The notes under the pieces: generated by a model
Databases searched by the model: none
What the model was told of the DNA's origin: nothing
The model's input: the letters and a program-made list of their open reading frames with translations, nothing else
Part shown: one piece after another, positions 36,620-50,501 of the stretch
How positions within the stretch are numbered: position 1 is the first letter of the stretch
How the letters are laid out: each line of letters starts with the position of its first letter
Assembly: GCA_038098605.1 (NCBI GenBank)
Contig: JAZDUA010001193.1
Location: forward strand, 62,001-126,000
Length of the DNA: 64,000 nucleotides
Direction: 5' to 3'
From: Gryllus longicercus
Taxonomy: Eukaryota > Arthropoda > Insecta > Orthoptera > Gryllidae
Translations under genes and position numbers: made by a program

Positions 36620-39600
36620 GTAATAGTTTAGGAGATAGAGCCGTTTGAATTAATAATTGTCAGAGCTTGCAAAATGCGAAAATACAAAGCTTTTATTTTA
36701 AGGTTCCTGGAGGCCACATTTCTAATCCGCAAATAAAAAACTTGACATTTTCTTACACTTCAAGAATTTAGAAATACACGCGTGTCTGTAGAATCGATAT
36801 ATGTTATATAGTTTGTTAAAAATATATATTATTCCGTGTGCAAATTTCAGCGCTGTAGCTCTAATAGTTTAGGAGATAGAGCCATTTAAAGATCGACGAA
36901 TTTGTCCGATTTGAGCCATGGCACGGATTTTTTTGAAAACCACGGACCAAGCTCGTAATTTTATGGGAAATTCACTGGTGATATTCATTTTTCGATTAGA
37001 AACTTAGTTTTTAAGAAAATCGCAAAAGTATCGCCATTAGAGTCAATTTATTCCTAGTAACTGTAGAATATTTCCAATTCATGCTCGTTCTGATTTTCGG
37101 AGAAACTTCGTTTAAGACTCAGATAAAAGGCCAATATATATAATATTACGTGTGCAAATTTCAGCGCTGTAGCTGTAATAGTTTAGGAGATAGAGCCGTT
37201 TGAATTAATAATTGTCAGAGCTTGCAAAATGCGAAAATACATAGCTTTTATTTTAAGGTTCCTGGAGGCCACATTTCTCATCCGCAAATAAAAAACTTGA
37301 CTTTTTCTTACAATACAAGAATTTAGAAATACACGCGTGTCTGTAGAATCGATATATATATTATATAGTTTGTTAAAAATATATATTATTCCGTGTGCAA
37401 ATTTCAGCGCTGTAGCTCTATAATTAATAGTTTAGGAGATAGAGCCATTTAAAGATCGACGAAGTTGTCCGATTTGAGCCATGGCACAGATTTTTTTGAA
37501 AACCACGGACCAAGCTCGTAATTTTATGGGAAATTCACTGGTGATATTCATTTATCGATTAGAAACTTAGTTTTTAAGAAAATCGCAAAAGTATCGCCAT
37601 TAGAGTCAATTTCTTCCTAGTAACTGTAGAATATTTCCATCTCATGCTCGTTCTGATTTTCCGAGGAACTTCGTTTAGGACTCAGATTAAAGGCCAATAT
37701 ATATAATATTACGTGTGCAAATTTCAGCGCTGTAGCTGTAATAGTTTAGGAGATAGAGCCGATTGAATTAATAATTGTCAGAGCTTGCAAAATGCGAAAA
37801 TACAAAGCTTTTATTTTAAGGTTCCTGGAGGCCACATTTCTCATCCGCAAATAAAAAACTTGACTTTTTCTTACACTGCAAGAATTTAGAAATACACGCG
37901 TGTCTGTAGAATAGATATATGTTATATAGTTTGTGAAAAATATATATTATTCCGTGTGCAAATTTCAGCGCTGTAGCTCTAATAGTTTAGGAGATAGAGC
38001 CATTTAAAGATCGACGAAGTTGTCCGATTTGAGCCATGGCACGGATTTTTTTGAAAACCACGGACCAAGCTCGAAACTTTATGGGAAATTCACTGGTGAT
38101 ATTCATTTTTCGATTAGAAACTTAGTTTTTAAGAAAATCGCAAAAGTATCGCCATTAGAGTCAATTTCTTCCTAGTAACTGTAGAATATTTCCATCTCAT
38201 GCTCGTTCTGATTTTCGGAGAAACTTCGTTTAAGACTCAGATTAAAGGCCAATATATATAATATTACGTGTGCAAATTTCAGCGCTGTAGCTGTAATAGT
38301 TTAGGAGATAGAGCCGTTTGAATTAATAATTGTCAGAGCTTGCAAAATGCGAAAATACAAAGCTTTAATTTAAGGTTCCTGGAGGCCACATTTCTCATCC
38401 GCAAATAAAAAACTTGACTTTTTCTTACACTACAAGAATTTAGAAAAACACGCGTGTCTGTAGAAACGATATATGTTATATTGTTTGTTAAAAATATATA
38501 TTATTCCGTGTGCAAATTTCAGCGCTGTAGCTCTAATAGTTTAGGAGATAGAGCCATTTAAAGATCGACGAATTTGTCCGATTTGAGCCATTGCACGGAT
38601 TTTTTTGAAAACCACGGACCAAGCTCGTAAATGTATGGGAAATTCACTGGTGATATTCATTTTTCGATTAGAAACTTAGTGTTTAAGAAAATCGCAAAAG
38701 TATCGCCATTAGAGTCAATTTCTTCCTAGTAACTGTAGAATATTTCCATCTCATGCTCGTTCTGATTTTCGGAGAAACTTCGTTTAAGACTCAGATTAAA
38801 GGCCAATATATATATAATATTACGTGTGCAAATTTCAGCGTTGTAGCTGTAATAGTTTAGGAGATAGAGCCGTTTGAATTAATAATTGTCAGAGCTTGCA
38901 AAATGCGAAAATACAAAGCTTTTATTTTAAGGTTCCTGGAGGCCACATTTCTCATCCGCAAATAAAAAACTTGACTTTTCCTTACACTACAAGAATTTAG
39001 AAATACACGCGTGTCTGTAGAATCGATATATGTTATATAGTTTGTTAAAAATATATATTATTCCGTGTGCAAATTTCAGCGCTGTAGTTCTAATAGTTTA
39101 GGAGATAGAGCCATGTAAAGATCGACGAAGTTGTCCGATTTAAGCCATGGCTCGGATTTTTTTGAAAACCACGGACCAAGCTCGAAATTTTATGGGAAAT
39201 TCACAGGTGATATTCATTTTTCGATTAGAAACTTAGTTTTTAAGAAAATCGCAAAAGTATCGCCATTAGAGTCAATTTCTTCCTAGTAACTGTAGAATAT
39301 TTCCATATCATGCTCGTTCTGATTTTTGGAGAAACTTCGTTTAGGACTCAGATTAAATGCCAATATATATAATATTACGTGTGCAAATTTCAGCGCTGTA
39401 GCTGTAATAGTTTAGATGATAGAGCCGTTTAAATTAATAAATGTCAGAGCTTGCAAAATGCGAAAATACAAAGCTTTTATTTTAAGGTTCCTGGAGGCCA
39501 GATTTCTCATCCGGAAATAAAAAACTTGACTTTTTCTTACACTACAAGAATTTAGAAAAACACGCGTGTCTTTAGAATCGATATATGTTATATAGTTTGT

Positions 39601-39955
39601 TAAAAATATATATTATTCCGTGTGCAAATTTCAGCGCTGTAGCTCTAATAGTTTAGGAGATAGAGCCATTTAAAGATCGACGAAGTCCGATTTGAGCCAT
39701 GGCACAGATTTTTTTGAAAACCATGGACCAAGCTCGTAATTTTATTGGAAATTCACTGGTGATATTCATTTTTCGATTAGAAACTTAGTTCTTAAGAAAA
39801 TCGCAAAAGTATCGCCATTAGAGTCAATTTCTTCCTAGTAACTGTAGAAAATTTCCATCTCATGCTCGTTCTGATTTTCAGAGGAACTTCGTTTAGGACT
39901 CAGATTAAAGGCCAATATATATAATATTACGTGTGCAAATTTCAGCGCTGTAGCT
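36620..39955 (+). repeat. Right HOR unit 1: b c d e f a (6 monomers, lacks g)
   Basis: Type markers: b acattttcttacacttc and tccaattcatgc; c acatagctttt, tacaatacaag, catttatcg; d gccgattgaatt, gaaactttatggg; e gctttaattt, ttatattgtttg, aaatgtatggg; f gcgttgtag, cttttccttac, ccatgtaaag, ccatatcatgc; a gtttaaattaataaatg, ccagatttctc, gtctttag, gaagtccg, ttattgg. Here f passes directly to a through a junction monomer with tttagatgatag (39410). Private changes shared with unit 4 are tttctaatcc, agataaaagg, agaatagatat (37910), agaaacgatat (38463) and agtgtttaag (38679). There is a 6-bp taatta insertion near 37421. Confidence 0.9.
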
Positions 39956-42900
39956 GTAATAGTTTAGGAGATAGAGCCGTTTGAATTAATAATTGTCAGA
40001 GCTTGCAAAATGCGAAAATACAAAGCTTTTATTTTAAGGTTCCTGGAGGCCACATTTCTCATCCGCAAATAAAAAACTTGACATTTTCTTACACTTCAAG
40101 AATTTAGAAATACACGCGTGTCTGTAGAATCGATATATGTTATATAGTTTGTTAAAAATATATATTATTCCGTGTGCAAATTTCAGCGCTGTAGCTCTAA
40201 TAGTTTAGGAGATAGAGCCATTTAAAGATCGACGAAGTTGTCCGATTTGAGCCATGGCACGGATTTTTTTGAAAACCACGGACCAAGCTCGAAATTTTAT
40301 GGGAAATTCACTGGTGATATTCATTTTTCGATTAGAAACTTAGTTTTTAAGAAAATCGCAAAAGTATCGCCATTAGAGTCAATTTATTCCTAGTAACTGT
40401 AGAATATTTCCAATTCATGCTCGTTCTGATTTTCGGAGAAACTTCGTTTAAGACTCAGATTAAAGGCCAATATATATAATATTACGTGTGCAAATTTCAG
40501 CGCTGTAGCTGTAATAGTTTAGGAGATAGAGCCGTTTGAATTAATAATTGTCAGAGCTTGCAAAATGCGAAAATACATAGCTTTTATTTTAAGGTTCCTG
40601 GAGGCCACATTTCTCATCCGCAAATAAAAAACTTGACTTTTTCTTACAATACAAGAATTTAGAAATACACGCGTGTCTGTAGAATCGATATATATATTAT
40701 ATAGTTTGTTAAAAATATATATTATTCCGTGTGCAAATTTCAGCGCTGTAGCTCTAATAGTTTAGGAGATAGAGCCATTTAAATATCGACGAAGTTGTCC
40801 GATTTGAGCCATGGCACAGATTTTTTTGAAAACCACGGACCAAGCTCGTAATTTTATGGGAAATTCACTGGTGATATTCATTTATCGATTAGAAACTTAG
40901 TTTTTAAGAAAATCGCAAAAGTATCGCCATTAGAGTCAATTTCTTCCTAGTAACTGTAGAATATTTCCATCTCATGCTCGTTCTGATTTTCCGAGGAACT
41001 TCGTTTAGGACTCAGATTAAAGGCCAATATATATAATATTACGTGTGCAAATTTCAGCGCTGTAGCTGTAATAGTTTAGGAGATAGAGCCGATTGAATTA
41101 ATAATTGTCAGAGCTTGCAAAATGCGAAAATACAAAGCTTTTATTTTAAGGTTCCTGGAGGCCACATTTCTCATCCGCAAATAAAAAACTTGACTTTTTC
41201 TTACACTGCAAGAATTTAGAAATACACGCGTGTCTGTAGAATCGATATATGTTATATAGTTTGTGAAAAATATATATTATTCCGTGTGCAAATTTCAGCG
41301 CTGTAGCTCTAATAGTTTAGGAGATAGAGCCATTTAAAGATCGACGAAGTTGTCCGATTTGAGCCATGGCACGGATTTTTTTGAAAACCACGGACCAAGC
41401 TCGAAACTTTATGGGAAATTCACTGGTGATATTCATTTTTCGATTAGAAACTTAGTTTTTAAGAAAATCGCAAAAGTATCGCCATTAGAGTCAATTTCTT
41501 CCTAGTAACTGTAGAATATTTCCATCTCATGCTCGTTCTGATTTTCGGAGAAACTTCGTTTAAGACTCAGATTAAAGGCCAATATATATAATATTACGTG
41601 TGCAAATTTCAGCGCTGTAGCTGTAATAGTTTAGGAGATAGAGCCGTTTGAATTAATAATTGTCAGAGCTTGCAAAATGCGAAAATACAAAGCTTTAATT
41701 TAAGGTTCCTGGAGGCCACATTTCTCATCCGCAAATAAAAAACTTGACTTTTTCTTACACTACAAGAATTTAGAAAAACACGCGTGTCTGTAGAATCGAT
41801 ATATGTTATATTGTTTGTTAAAAATATATATTATTCCGTGTGCAAATTTCAGCGCTGTAGCTCTAATAGTTTAGGAGATAGAGCCATTTAAAGATCGACG
41901 AATTTGTCCGATTTGAGCCATTGCACGGATTTTTTTGAAAACCACGGACCAAGCTCGTAAATGTATGGGAAATTCACTGGTGATATTCATTTTTCGATTA
42001 GAAACTTAGTTTTTAAGAAAATCGCAAAAGTATCGCCATTAGAGTCAATTTCTTCCTAGTAACTGTAGAATATTTCCATCTCATGCTCGTTCTGATTTTC
42101 GGAGAAACTTCGTTTAAGACTCAGATTAAAGGCCAATATATATATAATATTACGTGTGCAAATTTCAGCGTTGTAGCTGTAATAGTTTAGGAGATAGAGC
42201 CGTTTGAATTAATAATTGTCAGAGCTTGCAAAATGCGAAAATACAAAGCTTTTATTTTAAGGTTCCTGGAGGCCACATTTCTCATCCGCAAATAAAAAAC
42301 TTGACTTTTCCTTACACTACAAGAATTTAGAAATACACGCGTGTCTGTAGAATCGATATATGTTATATAGTTTGTTAAAAATATATATTATTCCGTGTGC
42401 AAATTTCAGCGCTGTAGTTCTAATAGTTTAGGAGATAGAGCCATGTAAAGATCGACGAAGTTGTCCGATTTAAGCCATGGCTCGGATTTTTTTGAAAACC
42501 ACGGACCAAGCTCGAAATTTTATGGGAAATTCACAGGTGATATTCATTTTTCGATTAGAAACTTAGTTTTTAAGAAAATCGCAAAAGTATCGCCATTAGA
42601 GTCAATTTCTTCCTAGTAACTGTAGAATATTTCCATATCATGCTCGTTCTGATTTTCGGAGAAACTTCGTTTAGGACTCAGATTAAATGCCAATATATAT
42701 AATATTACGTGTGCAAATTTCAGCGCTGTAGCTGTAATAGTTTAGGAGATAGAGCCGTTTGAATTAATAATTGTCAGAGCTTGCAAAATGCGAAAATACA
42801 AAGCTTTTATTTTAATGTTCCTGGAGGCCACATTTCTCATCCGCAAATAAAAAACTTGACTTTTTCTTACACTGCAAGAATTTAGAAATACACGCGTGTC

Positions 42901-43837
42901 TGTAGAATCGATATATGTTATATAGTTTGTTAAAAATATATATTATTCCGTGTGCAAATTTCAGCGCTGTAGCTCTAATAGTTTAGGAGATAGAGCCATT
43001 TAAAGATAGACGAAGTTGTCCGATTGGAGCCATGGCACAGATTTTTTTGAAAACCACGGACCAAGCTCGAAATTTTATGGGAAATTCACTGGTGATATTC
43101 ATTTTTCGATTAGAAACTTAGTTTTTAAGAAAATCGCAAAAGTATCGCCATTAGAGTCAATTTCTTCCTAGTAACTGTAGAATATTTCCATCTCATGCTC
43201 GTTCTGATTTACTTCGTTTAAGACTCAGATTAAAGGCCAATACATATAATATTACGTGTGCAAATTTCAGCGCTGTTAGCTGTAATAGTTTAGGAGATTA
43301 GAGCCGTTTAAATTAATAAATGTCAGAGCTTGCAAAATGCGAAAATACAAAGCTTTTATTTTAAGGTTCCTGGAGGCCAGATTTCTCATCCGGAAATAAA
43401 AAACTTGACTTTTTCTTACACTACAAGAATTTAGAAAAACACGCGTGTCTTTAGAATCGATATATGTTATATAGTTTGTTAAAAATATATATTATTCCGT
43501 GTGCAAATTTCAGCGCTGTAGCTCTAATAGTTTAGGAGATAGAGCCATTTAAAGATCGACGAAGTCCGATTTGAGCCATGGCACAGATTTTTTTTGAAAA
43601 CCATGGACAAGCTCGTAATTTTATTGGAAATTCACTGGGTGATATTCATTTTTCGATTAGAAACTTAGTTTTTAAGAAAATCGCAAAAGTATCGCCATTA
43701 GAGTCAATTTCTTCCTAGTAACTGTAGAAAATTTCCATCTCATGCTCGTTTCTGATTTTCAGAGGAACTTCGTTTAGGACTCAGATTAAAGGCCAATATA
43801 TATAATATTACGTGTGCAATATTTCAGCGCTGTAGCT
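39956..43837 (+). repeat. Right HOR unit 2: b c d e f g a (7 monomers)
   Basis: This complete seven-type series includes g (ttaatgttcc, actgcaag, aagatagacg, gattggagcc, ccaatacata) between f and a. It shares taaatatcgacg (40780) with unit 6 (52432) only. The last part, from about 43210, enters the indel-dense patch, including loss of 8 bases from ctgattttcggagaaacttc. Confidence 0.9.
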
Positions 43838-46405
43838 GCAATAGTTTAGGAGATAGAGCCGTTTGAATTAATATTGTCAGAGCTTGCAAAATGCGAAAAT
43901 ACAAAGCTTTTATTTTAAGGTTCCTGGAGGCCACATTTCTCATCCGCAAATAAAAACTTGACATTTTCTTACACTTCAAGAATTTAGAAATACACGCTGT
44001 GTCTGTAGAATCGATATATGTTGTATAGTTTGTTAAAAATATATATTATTCCGTGTGCAAATTTCAGCGCTGTAGCTCTAATAGTTTTAGGAGATAGAGC
44101 CATTTAAAGATCGACGAATTTGTCCGATTTGAGCCATGGCACGGATTTTTTTTGAAAACCACGGACCAAGCTCGAAATTTTATGGGAAATTCACTGGTGA
44201 TATTCATTTTTCGATTAGAAACTTAGTTTTTAAGAAAATCGCAAAAGTATCGCCATTAGAGTCAATTTATTCCTAGTAACTGTAGAATATTTCCAATTCA
44301 TGCTCGTTCTGATTTTCGGAGAAACTTCGTTTAAGACTCAGATTAATGGCCAATATATATAATATTACGTGTGCAAATTTCAGCGCTGTAGCTTGTAAAT
44401 AGTTTAGGAGATAGAGCCGTTTTGAATTAATAATTGTCAGAGCTTGCAAAATGCGAAAATACATAGCTTTTATTTTAAGGTTCCTGGAGGCCACATTCTC
44501 ATCCGCAAATAAAAAAACTTGACTTTTTCTTACAATACAAGAATTTAGAAAATACACGCGTGTCTGTAGAATCGATATATATATTATATAGTTTGTTAAA
44601 AATATATATTATTCCGTGTGCAAATTTCAGCGCTGTAGCTCTAATAGTTTAGGAGATAGAGCCATTTAAAGATCGACGAAGTTGTCCGATTTGAGCCATG
44701 GCACAGATTTTTTTTGAAAACCACGGATCAAGCTCGTAATTTTATGGGAATTCACTGGTGATATTCATTTATCGATTAGAAACTTAGTTTTTAAGAAAAT
44801 CGCAAAAGTATCGCCATTAGAGTCAATTTCTTCCTAGAAACTGTAGAATATTTCCATCTCATGCTCGTTCTGATTTTCCGAGGAACTTCGTTTAGGACTC
44901 AGATTAAAGGCCAATATATATAATATTACGTGTGCAAATTTCAGCGCTGTAGCTGTAATAGTTTAGGAGATAGAGCCGATTGAATTAATAATTGTCAGAG
45001 CTTGCAAAATGCGAAAATACAAAGCTTTAATTTAAGGTTCCTGGAGGCCACATTTCTCATCCGCAAATAAAAAACTTGACTTTTTCTTACACTACAAGAA
45101 TTTAGAAAAACACGCGTGTCTGTAGAATCGATATATGTATATTGTTTGTTAAAAATATATATTATTCCGTGTGCAAATTTCAGCGCTGTAGCTCTAATAG
45201 TTTAGGAGATAGAGCCATTTAAAGATCGACGAATTTGTCCGATTTGAGCCATTGCACGGATTTTTTTGAAAACCACGGACCAAGCTCGTAATGTATGGGA
45301 AATTCACTGGTGATATTCATTTTTCGATTAGAAACTTAGTTTTTAAGAAAATCGCAAAGTATCGCCATTAGAGTCAATTTCTTCCTAGTAACTGTAGAAT
45401 ATTTCCATCTCATGCTCGTTCTGATTTTCGGAGAAACTTCGTTTAAGACTCAGATTAAAGGCCAATATATATATATAATATTACGTGTGCAAATTTCAGC
45501 GTTGTAGCTGTAATAGTTTAGGAGATAGAGCCGTTTGAATTAATAATTGTCAGAGCTTGCAAAATGCGAAAATACAAAGCTTTTATTTTAAGGTTCCTGG
45601 AGGCCACATTTCTCATCCGCAAATAAAAAACTTGACTTTTCCTTACACTACAAGAATTTAGAAATACACGCGTGTCTGTAGAATCGATATATGTTATATA
45701 GTTTGTTAAAAATATATATTATTCCGTGTGCAAATTTCAGCGCTGTAGTTCTAATAGTTTAGGAGATAGAGCCATGTAAAGATCGACGAAGTTGTCCGAT
45801 TTAAGCCATGGCTCGGATTTTTTTTGAAAACCACGGACCAAGCTCGAAATTTTATGGGAAATTCACAGGTGATATTCATTTTTCGATTAGAAACTTAGTT
45901 TTTAAGAAAATCGCAAAAGTATCGCCATTAGAGTCAATTTCTTCCTAGTAACTGTAGAATATTTCCATATCATGCTCGTTCTGATTTTCGTAGAAACATC
46001 GTTTAGGACTCAGATTAAATGCCAATATATATAATATTACGTGTGCAAATTTCAGCGCTGTAGCTGTAATAGTTTAGGAGATAGAGCCGTTTGAATTAAT
46101 AATTGTCAGAGCTTGCAAAATGCGAAAATAGAAAGCTTTTATTTTAATGTTCCTGGAGGCCACATTTCTCATCCGCAAATAAAAAACTTGACTTTTTCTT
46201 ACACTGCAAGAATTTAGAAATACACGGGTGTCTGTAGAATCGATATATGTTATATAGTTTGTTAAAAATATATATTATTCCGTGTGCAAATTTCAGCGCT
46301 GTAGCTCTAATAGTTTAGGAGATAGAGCCATTTAAAGATAGACGAAGTTGTCCGATTTGAGCCATGGCACAGATTTTTTTGAAAACCACGGACCAAGCTC
46401 GAATT
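43210..46405. other. Indel-dense patch, probably low-quality or unpolished sequence
   Basis: Compared with the matching copy at 54.9-58.2 kb, this stretch has about 25 small indels. Examples: 8 bases lost at 43210; gctgttagc (43276); gagattagag (43298); eight T's for seven (43588, 44147, 44709, 45818); ggacaagc; cactgggtg; gcaatatttc; aattaatattgtc; cacgctgtg; gttttagg (44086); gcttgtaaatag (44392); ccgttttg; cacattctc; aaataaaaaaac; gggaattc (44748); gtaatgtatg; cgcaaagtatc (45355); ctcgaatttt (46400). Substitutions are not raised to the same degree. Homopolymer-biased indels in a sharply bounded patch are typical of uncorrected long reads or gap filling. Confidence 0.75.
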
Positions 46406-47171
46406 TTATGGGAAATTCACTGGAGATATTCATTTTTCGATTAGAAACTTAGTTTTTAAGAAAATCGCAAAAGTATCGCCATTAGAGTCAATTTCTTCCT
46501 AGTAACTGTAGAATATTTCCATCTCATGCTCGTTCTGATTTTCGGAGAAACTTCGTTTAAGACTCAGATTAAAGGCCAATACATATAATATTACGTGTGC
46601 AAATTTCAGCGCTGTAGCTGTAATAGTTTAGGAGATAGAGCCGTTTAAATTAATAAATGTCAGAGCTTGCAAAATGCGAAAATACAAAGCTTTTATTTTA
46701 AGGTTCCTGGAGGCCAGATTTCTCATCCGGAAATAAAAAACTTGACTTTTTCTTACACTACAAGAATTTAGAAAAACACGCGTGTCTTTAGAATCGATAT
46801 ATGTTATATAGTTTGTTAAAAATATATATTATTCCGTGTGCAAATTTCAGCGCTGTAGCTCTAATAGTTTAGGAGATAGAGCCATTTAAAGATCGACGAA
46901 GTCCGATTTGAGCCATGGCACAGATTTTTTTGAAAACCATGGACCAAGCTCGTAATTTTATTGGAAATTCACTGGTGATATTCATTTTTCGATTAGAAAC
47001 TTAGTTTTTAAGAAAATCGCAAAAGTATCGCCATTAGAGTCAATTTCTTCCTAGTAACTGTAGAAAATTTCCATCTCATGCTCGTTCTGATTTTCAGAGG
47101 AACTTCGTTTAGGACTCAAATTAAAGGCCAATATATATAATATTACGTGTGCAAATTTCAGCGCTGTAGCT
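43838..47171 (+). repeat. Right HOR unit 3: b c d/e f g a (6 monomers, d and e fused)
   Basis: Monomer 82 starts as d (gccgattgaatt, 44975) and within 50 bases continues as e (gctttaattt, 45024). One whole monomer has therefore been removed by exchange in that interval. It shares gctgcaatag (43835), gttgtatag, ggatcaagc and cctagaaactg with unit 7. Most of its length lies in the indel-dense patch. Confidence 0.9.
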
Positions 47172-50100
47172 GTAATAGTTTAGGAGATAGAGCCGTTTGA
47201 ATTAATAATTGTCAGAGCTTGCAAAATGCGAAAATACAAAGCTTTTATTTTAAGGTTCCTGGAGGCCACATTTCTAATCCGCAAATAAAAAACTTGACAT
47301 TTTCTTACACTTCAAGAATTTAGAAATACACGCGTGTCTGTAGAATCGATATATGTTATATAGTTTGTTAAAAATATATATTATTCCGTGTGCAAATTTC
47401 AGCGCTGTAGCTCTAATAGTTTAGGAGATAGAGCCATTTAAAGATCGACGAATTTGTCCGATTTGAGCCATGGCACGGATTTTTTTGAAAACCACGGACC
47501 AAGCTCGTAATTTTATGGGAAATTCACTGGTGATATTCATTTTTCGATTAGAAACTTAGTTTTTAAGAAAATCGCAAAAGTATCGCCATTAGAGTCAATT
47601 TATTCCTAGTAACTGTAGAATATTTCCAATTCATGCTCGTTCTGATTTTCGGAGAAACTTCGTTTAAGACTCAGATAAAAGGCCAATATATATAATATTA
47701 CGTGTGCAAATTTCAGCGCTGTAGCTGTAATAGTTTAGGAGATAGAGCCGTTTGAATTAATAATTGTCAGAGCTTGCAAAATGCGAAAATACATAGCTTT
47801 TATTTTAAGGTTCCTGGAGGCCACATTTCTCATCCGCAAATAAAAAACTTGACTTTTTCTTACAATACAAGAATTTAGAAATACACGCGTGTCTGTAGAA
47901 TCGATATATATATTATATAGTTTGTTAAAAATATATATTATTCCGTGTGCAAATTTCAGCGCTGTAGCTCTAATAGTTTAGGAGATAGAGCCATTTAAAG
48001 ATCGACGAAGTTGTCCGATTTGAGCCATGGCACAGATTTTTTTGAAAACCACGGACCAAGCTCGTAATTTTATGGGAAATTCACTGGTGATATTCATTTA
48101 TCGATTAGAAACTTAGTTTTTAAGAAAATCGCAAAAGTATCGCCATTAGAGTCAATTTCTTCCTAGTAACTGTAGAATATTTCCATCTCATGCTCGTTCT
48201 GATTTTCCGAGGAACTTCGTTTAGGACTCAGATTAAAGGCCAATATATATAATATTACGTGTGCAAATTTCAGCGCTGTAGCTGTAATAGTTTAGGAGAT
48301 AGAGCCGATTGAATTAATAATTGTCAGAGCTTGCAAAATGCGAAAATACAAAGCTTTTATTTTAAGGTTCCTGGAGGCCACATTTCTCATCCGCAAATAA
48401 AAAACTTGACTTTTTCTTACACTGCAAGAATTTAGAAATACACGCGTGTCTGTAGAATAGATATATGTTATATAGTTTGTGAAAAATATATATTATTCCG
48501 TGTGCAAATTTCAGCGCTGTAGCTCTAATAGTTTAGGAGATAGAGCCATTTAAAGATCGACGAAGTTGTCCGATTTGAGCCATGGCACGGATTTTTTTGA
48601 AAACCACGGACCAAGCTCGAAACTTTATGGGAAATTCACTGGTGATATTCATTTTTCGATTAGAAACTTAGTTTTTAAGAAAATCGCAAAAGTATCGCCA
48701 TTAGAGTCAATTTCTTCCTAGTAACTGTAGAATATTTCCATCTCATGCTCGTTCTGATTTTCGGAGAAACTTCGTTTAAGACTCAGATTAAAGGCCAATA
48801 TATATAATATTACGTGTGCAAATTTCAGCGCTGTAGCTGTAATAGTTTAGGAGATAGAGCCGTTTGAATTAATAATTGTCAGAGCTTGCAAAATGCGAAA
48901 ATACAAAGCTTTAATTTAAGGTTCCTGGAGGCCACATTTCTCATCCGCAAATAAAAAACTTGACTTTTTCTTACACTACAAGAATTTAGAAAAACACGCG
49001 TGTCTGTAGAAACGATATATGTTATATTGTTTGTTAAAAATATATATTATTCCGTGTGCAAATTTCAGCGCTGTAGCTCTAATAGTTTAGGAGATAGAGC
49101 CATTTAAAGATCGACGAATTTGTCCGATTTGAGCCATTGCACGGATTTTTTTGAAAACCACGGACCAAGCTCGTAAATGTATGGGAAATTCACTGGTGAT
49201 ATTCATTTTTCGATTAGAAACTTAGTGTTTAAGAAAATCGCAAAAGTATCGCCATTAGAGTCAATTTCTTCCTAGTAACTGTAGAATATTTCCATCTCAT
49301 GCTCGTTCTGATTTTCGGAGAAACTTCGTTTAAGACTCAGATTAAAGGCCAATATATATATAATATTACGTGTGCAAATTTCAGCGTTGTAGCTGTAATA
49401 GTTTAGGAGATAGAGCCGTTTGAATTAATAATTGTCAGAGCTTGCAAAATGCGAAAATACAAAGCTTTTATTTTAAGGTTCCTGGAGGCCACATTTCTCA
49501 TCCGCAAATAAAAAACTTGACTTTTCCTTACACTACAAGAATTTAGAAATACACGCGTGTCTGTAGAATCGATATATGTTATATAGTTTGTTAAAAATAT
49601 ATATTATTCCGTGTGCAAATTTCAGCGCTGTAGTTCTAATAGTTTAGGAGATAGAGCCATGTAAAGATCGACGAAGTTGTCCGATTTAAGCCATGGCTCG
49701 GATTTTTTTGAAAACCACGGACCAAGCTCGAAATTTTATGGGAAATTCACAGGTGATATTCATTTTTCGATTAGAAACTTAGTTTTTAAGAAAATCGCAA
49801 AAGTATCGCCATTAGAGTCAATTTCTTCCTAGTAACTGTAGAATATTTCCATATCATGCTCGTTCTGATTTTTGGAGAAACTTCGTTTAGGACTCAGATT
49901 AAATGCCAATATATATAATATTACGTGTGCAAATTTCAGCGCTGTAGCTGTAATAGTTTAGATGATAGAGCCGTTTAAATTAATAAATGTCAGAGCTTGC
50001 AAAATGCGAAAATACAAAGCTTTTATTTTAAGGTTCCTGGAGGCCAGATTTCTCATCCGGAAATAAAAAACTTGACTTTTTCTTACACTACAAGAATTTA

Positions 50101-50501
50101 GAAAAACACGCGTGTCTTTAGAATCGATATATGTTATATAGTTTGTTAAAAATATATATTATTCCGTGTGCAAATTTCAGCGCTGTAGCTCTAATAGTTT
50201 AGGAGATAGAGCCATTTAAAGATCGACGAAGTCCGATTTGAGCCATGGCACAGATTTTTTTGAAAACCATGGACCAAGCTCGTAATTTTATTGGAAATTC
50301 ACTGGTGATATTCATTTTTCGATTAGAAACTTAGTTTTTAAGAAAATCGCAAAAGTATCGCCATTAGAGTCAATTTCTTCCTAGTAACTGTAGAAAATTT
50401 CCATCTCATGCTCGTTCTGATTTTCAGAGGAACTTCGTTTAGGACTCAGATTAAAGGCCAATATATATAATATTACGTGTGCAAATTTCAGCGCTGTAGC
50501 T
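47172..50501 (+). repeat. Right HOR unit 4: b c d e f a (6 monomers), copy of unit 1
   Basis: This carries all the private changes of unit 1: tttctaatcc (47269), agataaaagg (47673), agaatagatat (48455), agaaacgatat (49006), agtgtttaag (49224) and tttagatgatag (49959). The taatta insertion of unit 1 is absent. The offset from unit 1 is 10552 bp. Confidence 0.9.

Larger units (their letters stand above)
36620..47171 (+). repeat. Second-tier HOR, copy 1 (units 1-3, 19 monomers, 10552 bp)
   Basis: The series 6a (no g), 7, 6b (d/e fused) occurs here and again at 47172-58826. Units at the same place in the two series share changes found nowhere else: units 1 and 4 share agaatagatat and agtgtttaag; units 2 and 6 share taaatatcgacg; units 3 and 7 share gctgcaatag. 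The match starts slightly upstream, since ctcaaattaaag (36563, 47115) and gaagtccg (36346, 46898) also agree. Confidence 0.88.

Noticed and set aside
44273..44557. 94-codon open frame on the minus strand
   Set aside because: It lies in the indel-dense patch, and its length depends on extra or missing bases (e.g. 44392, 44419, 44493) that are absent from the near-identical copy at 55.9-56.2 kb. It is a frame artefact of the repeat.
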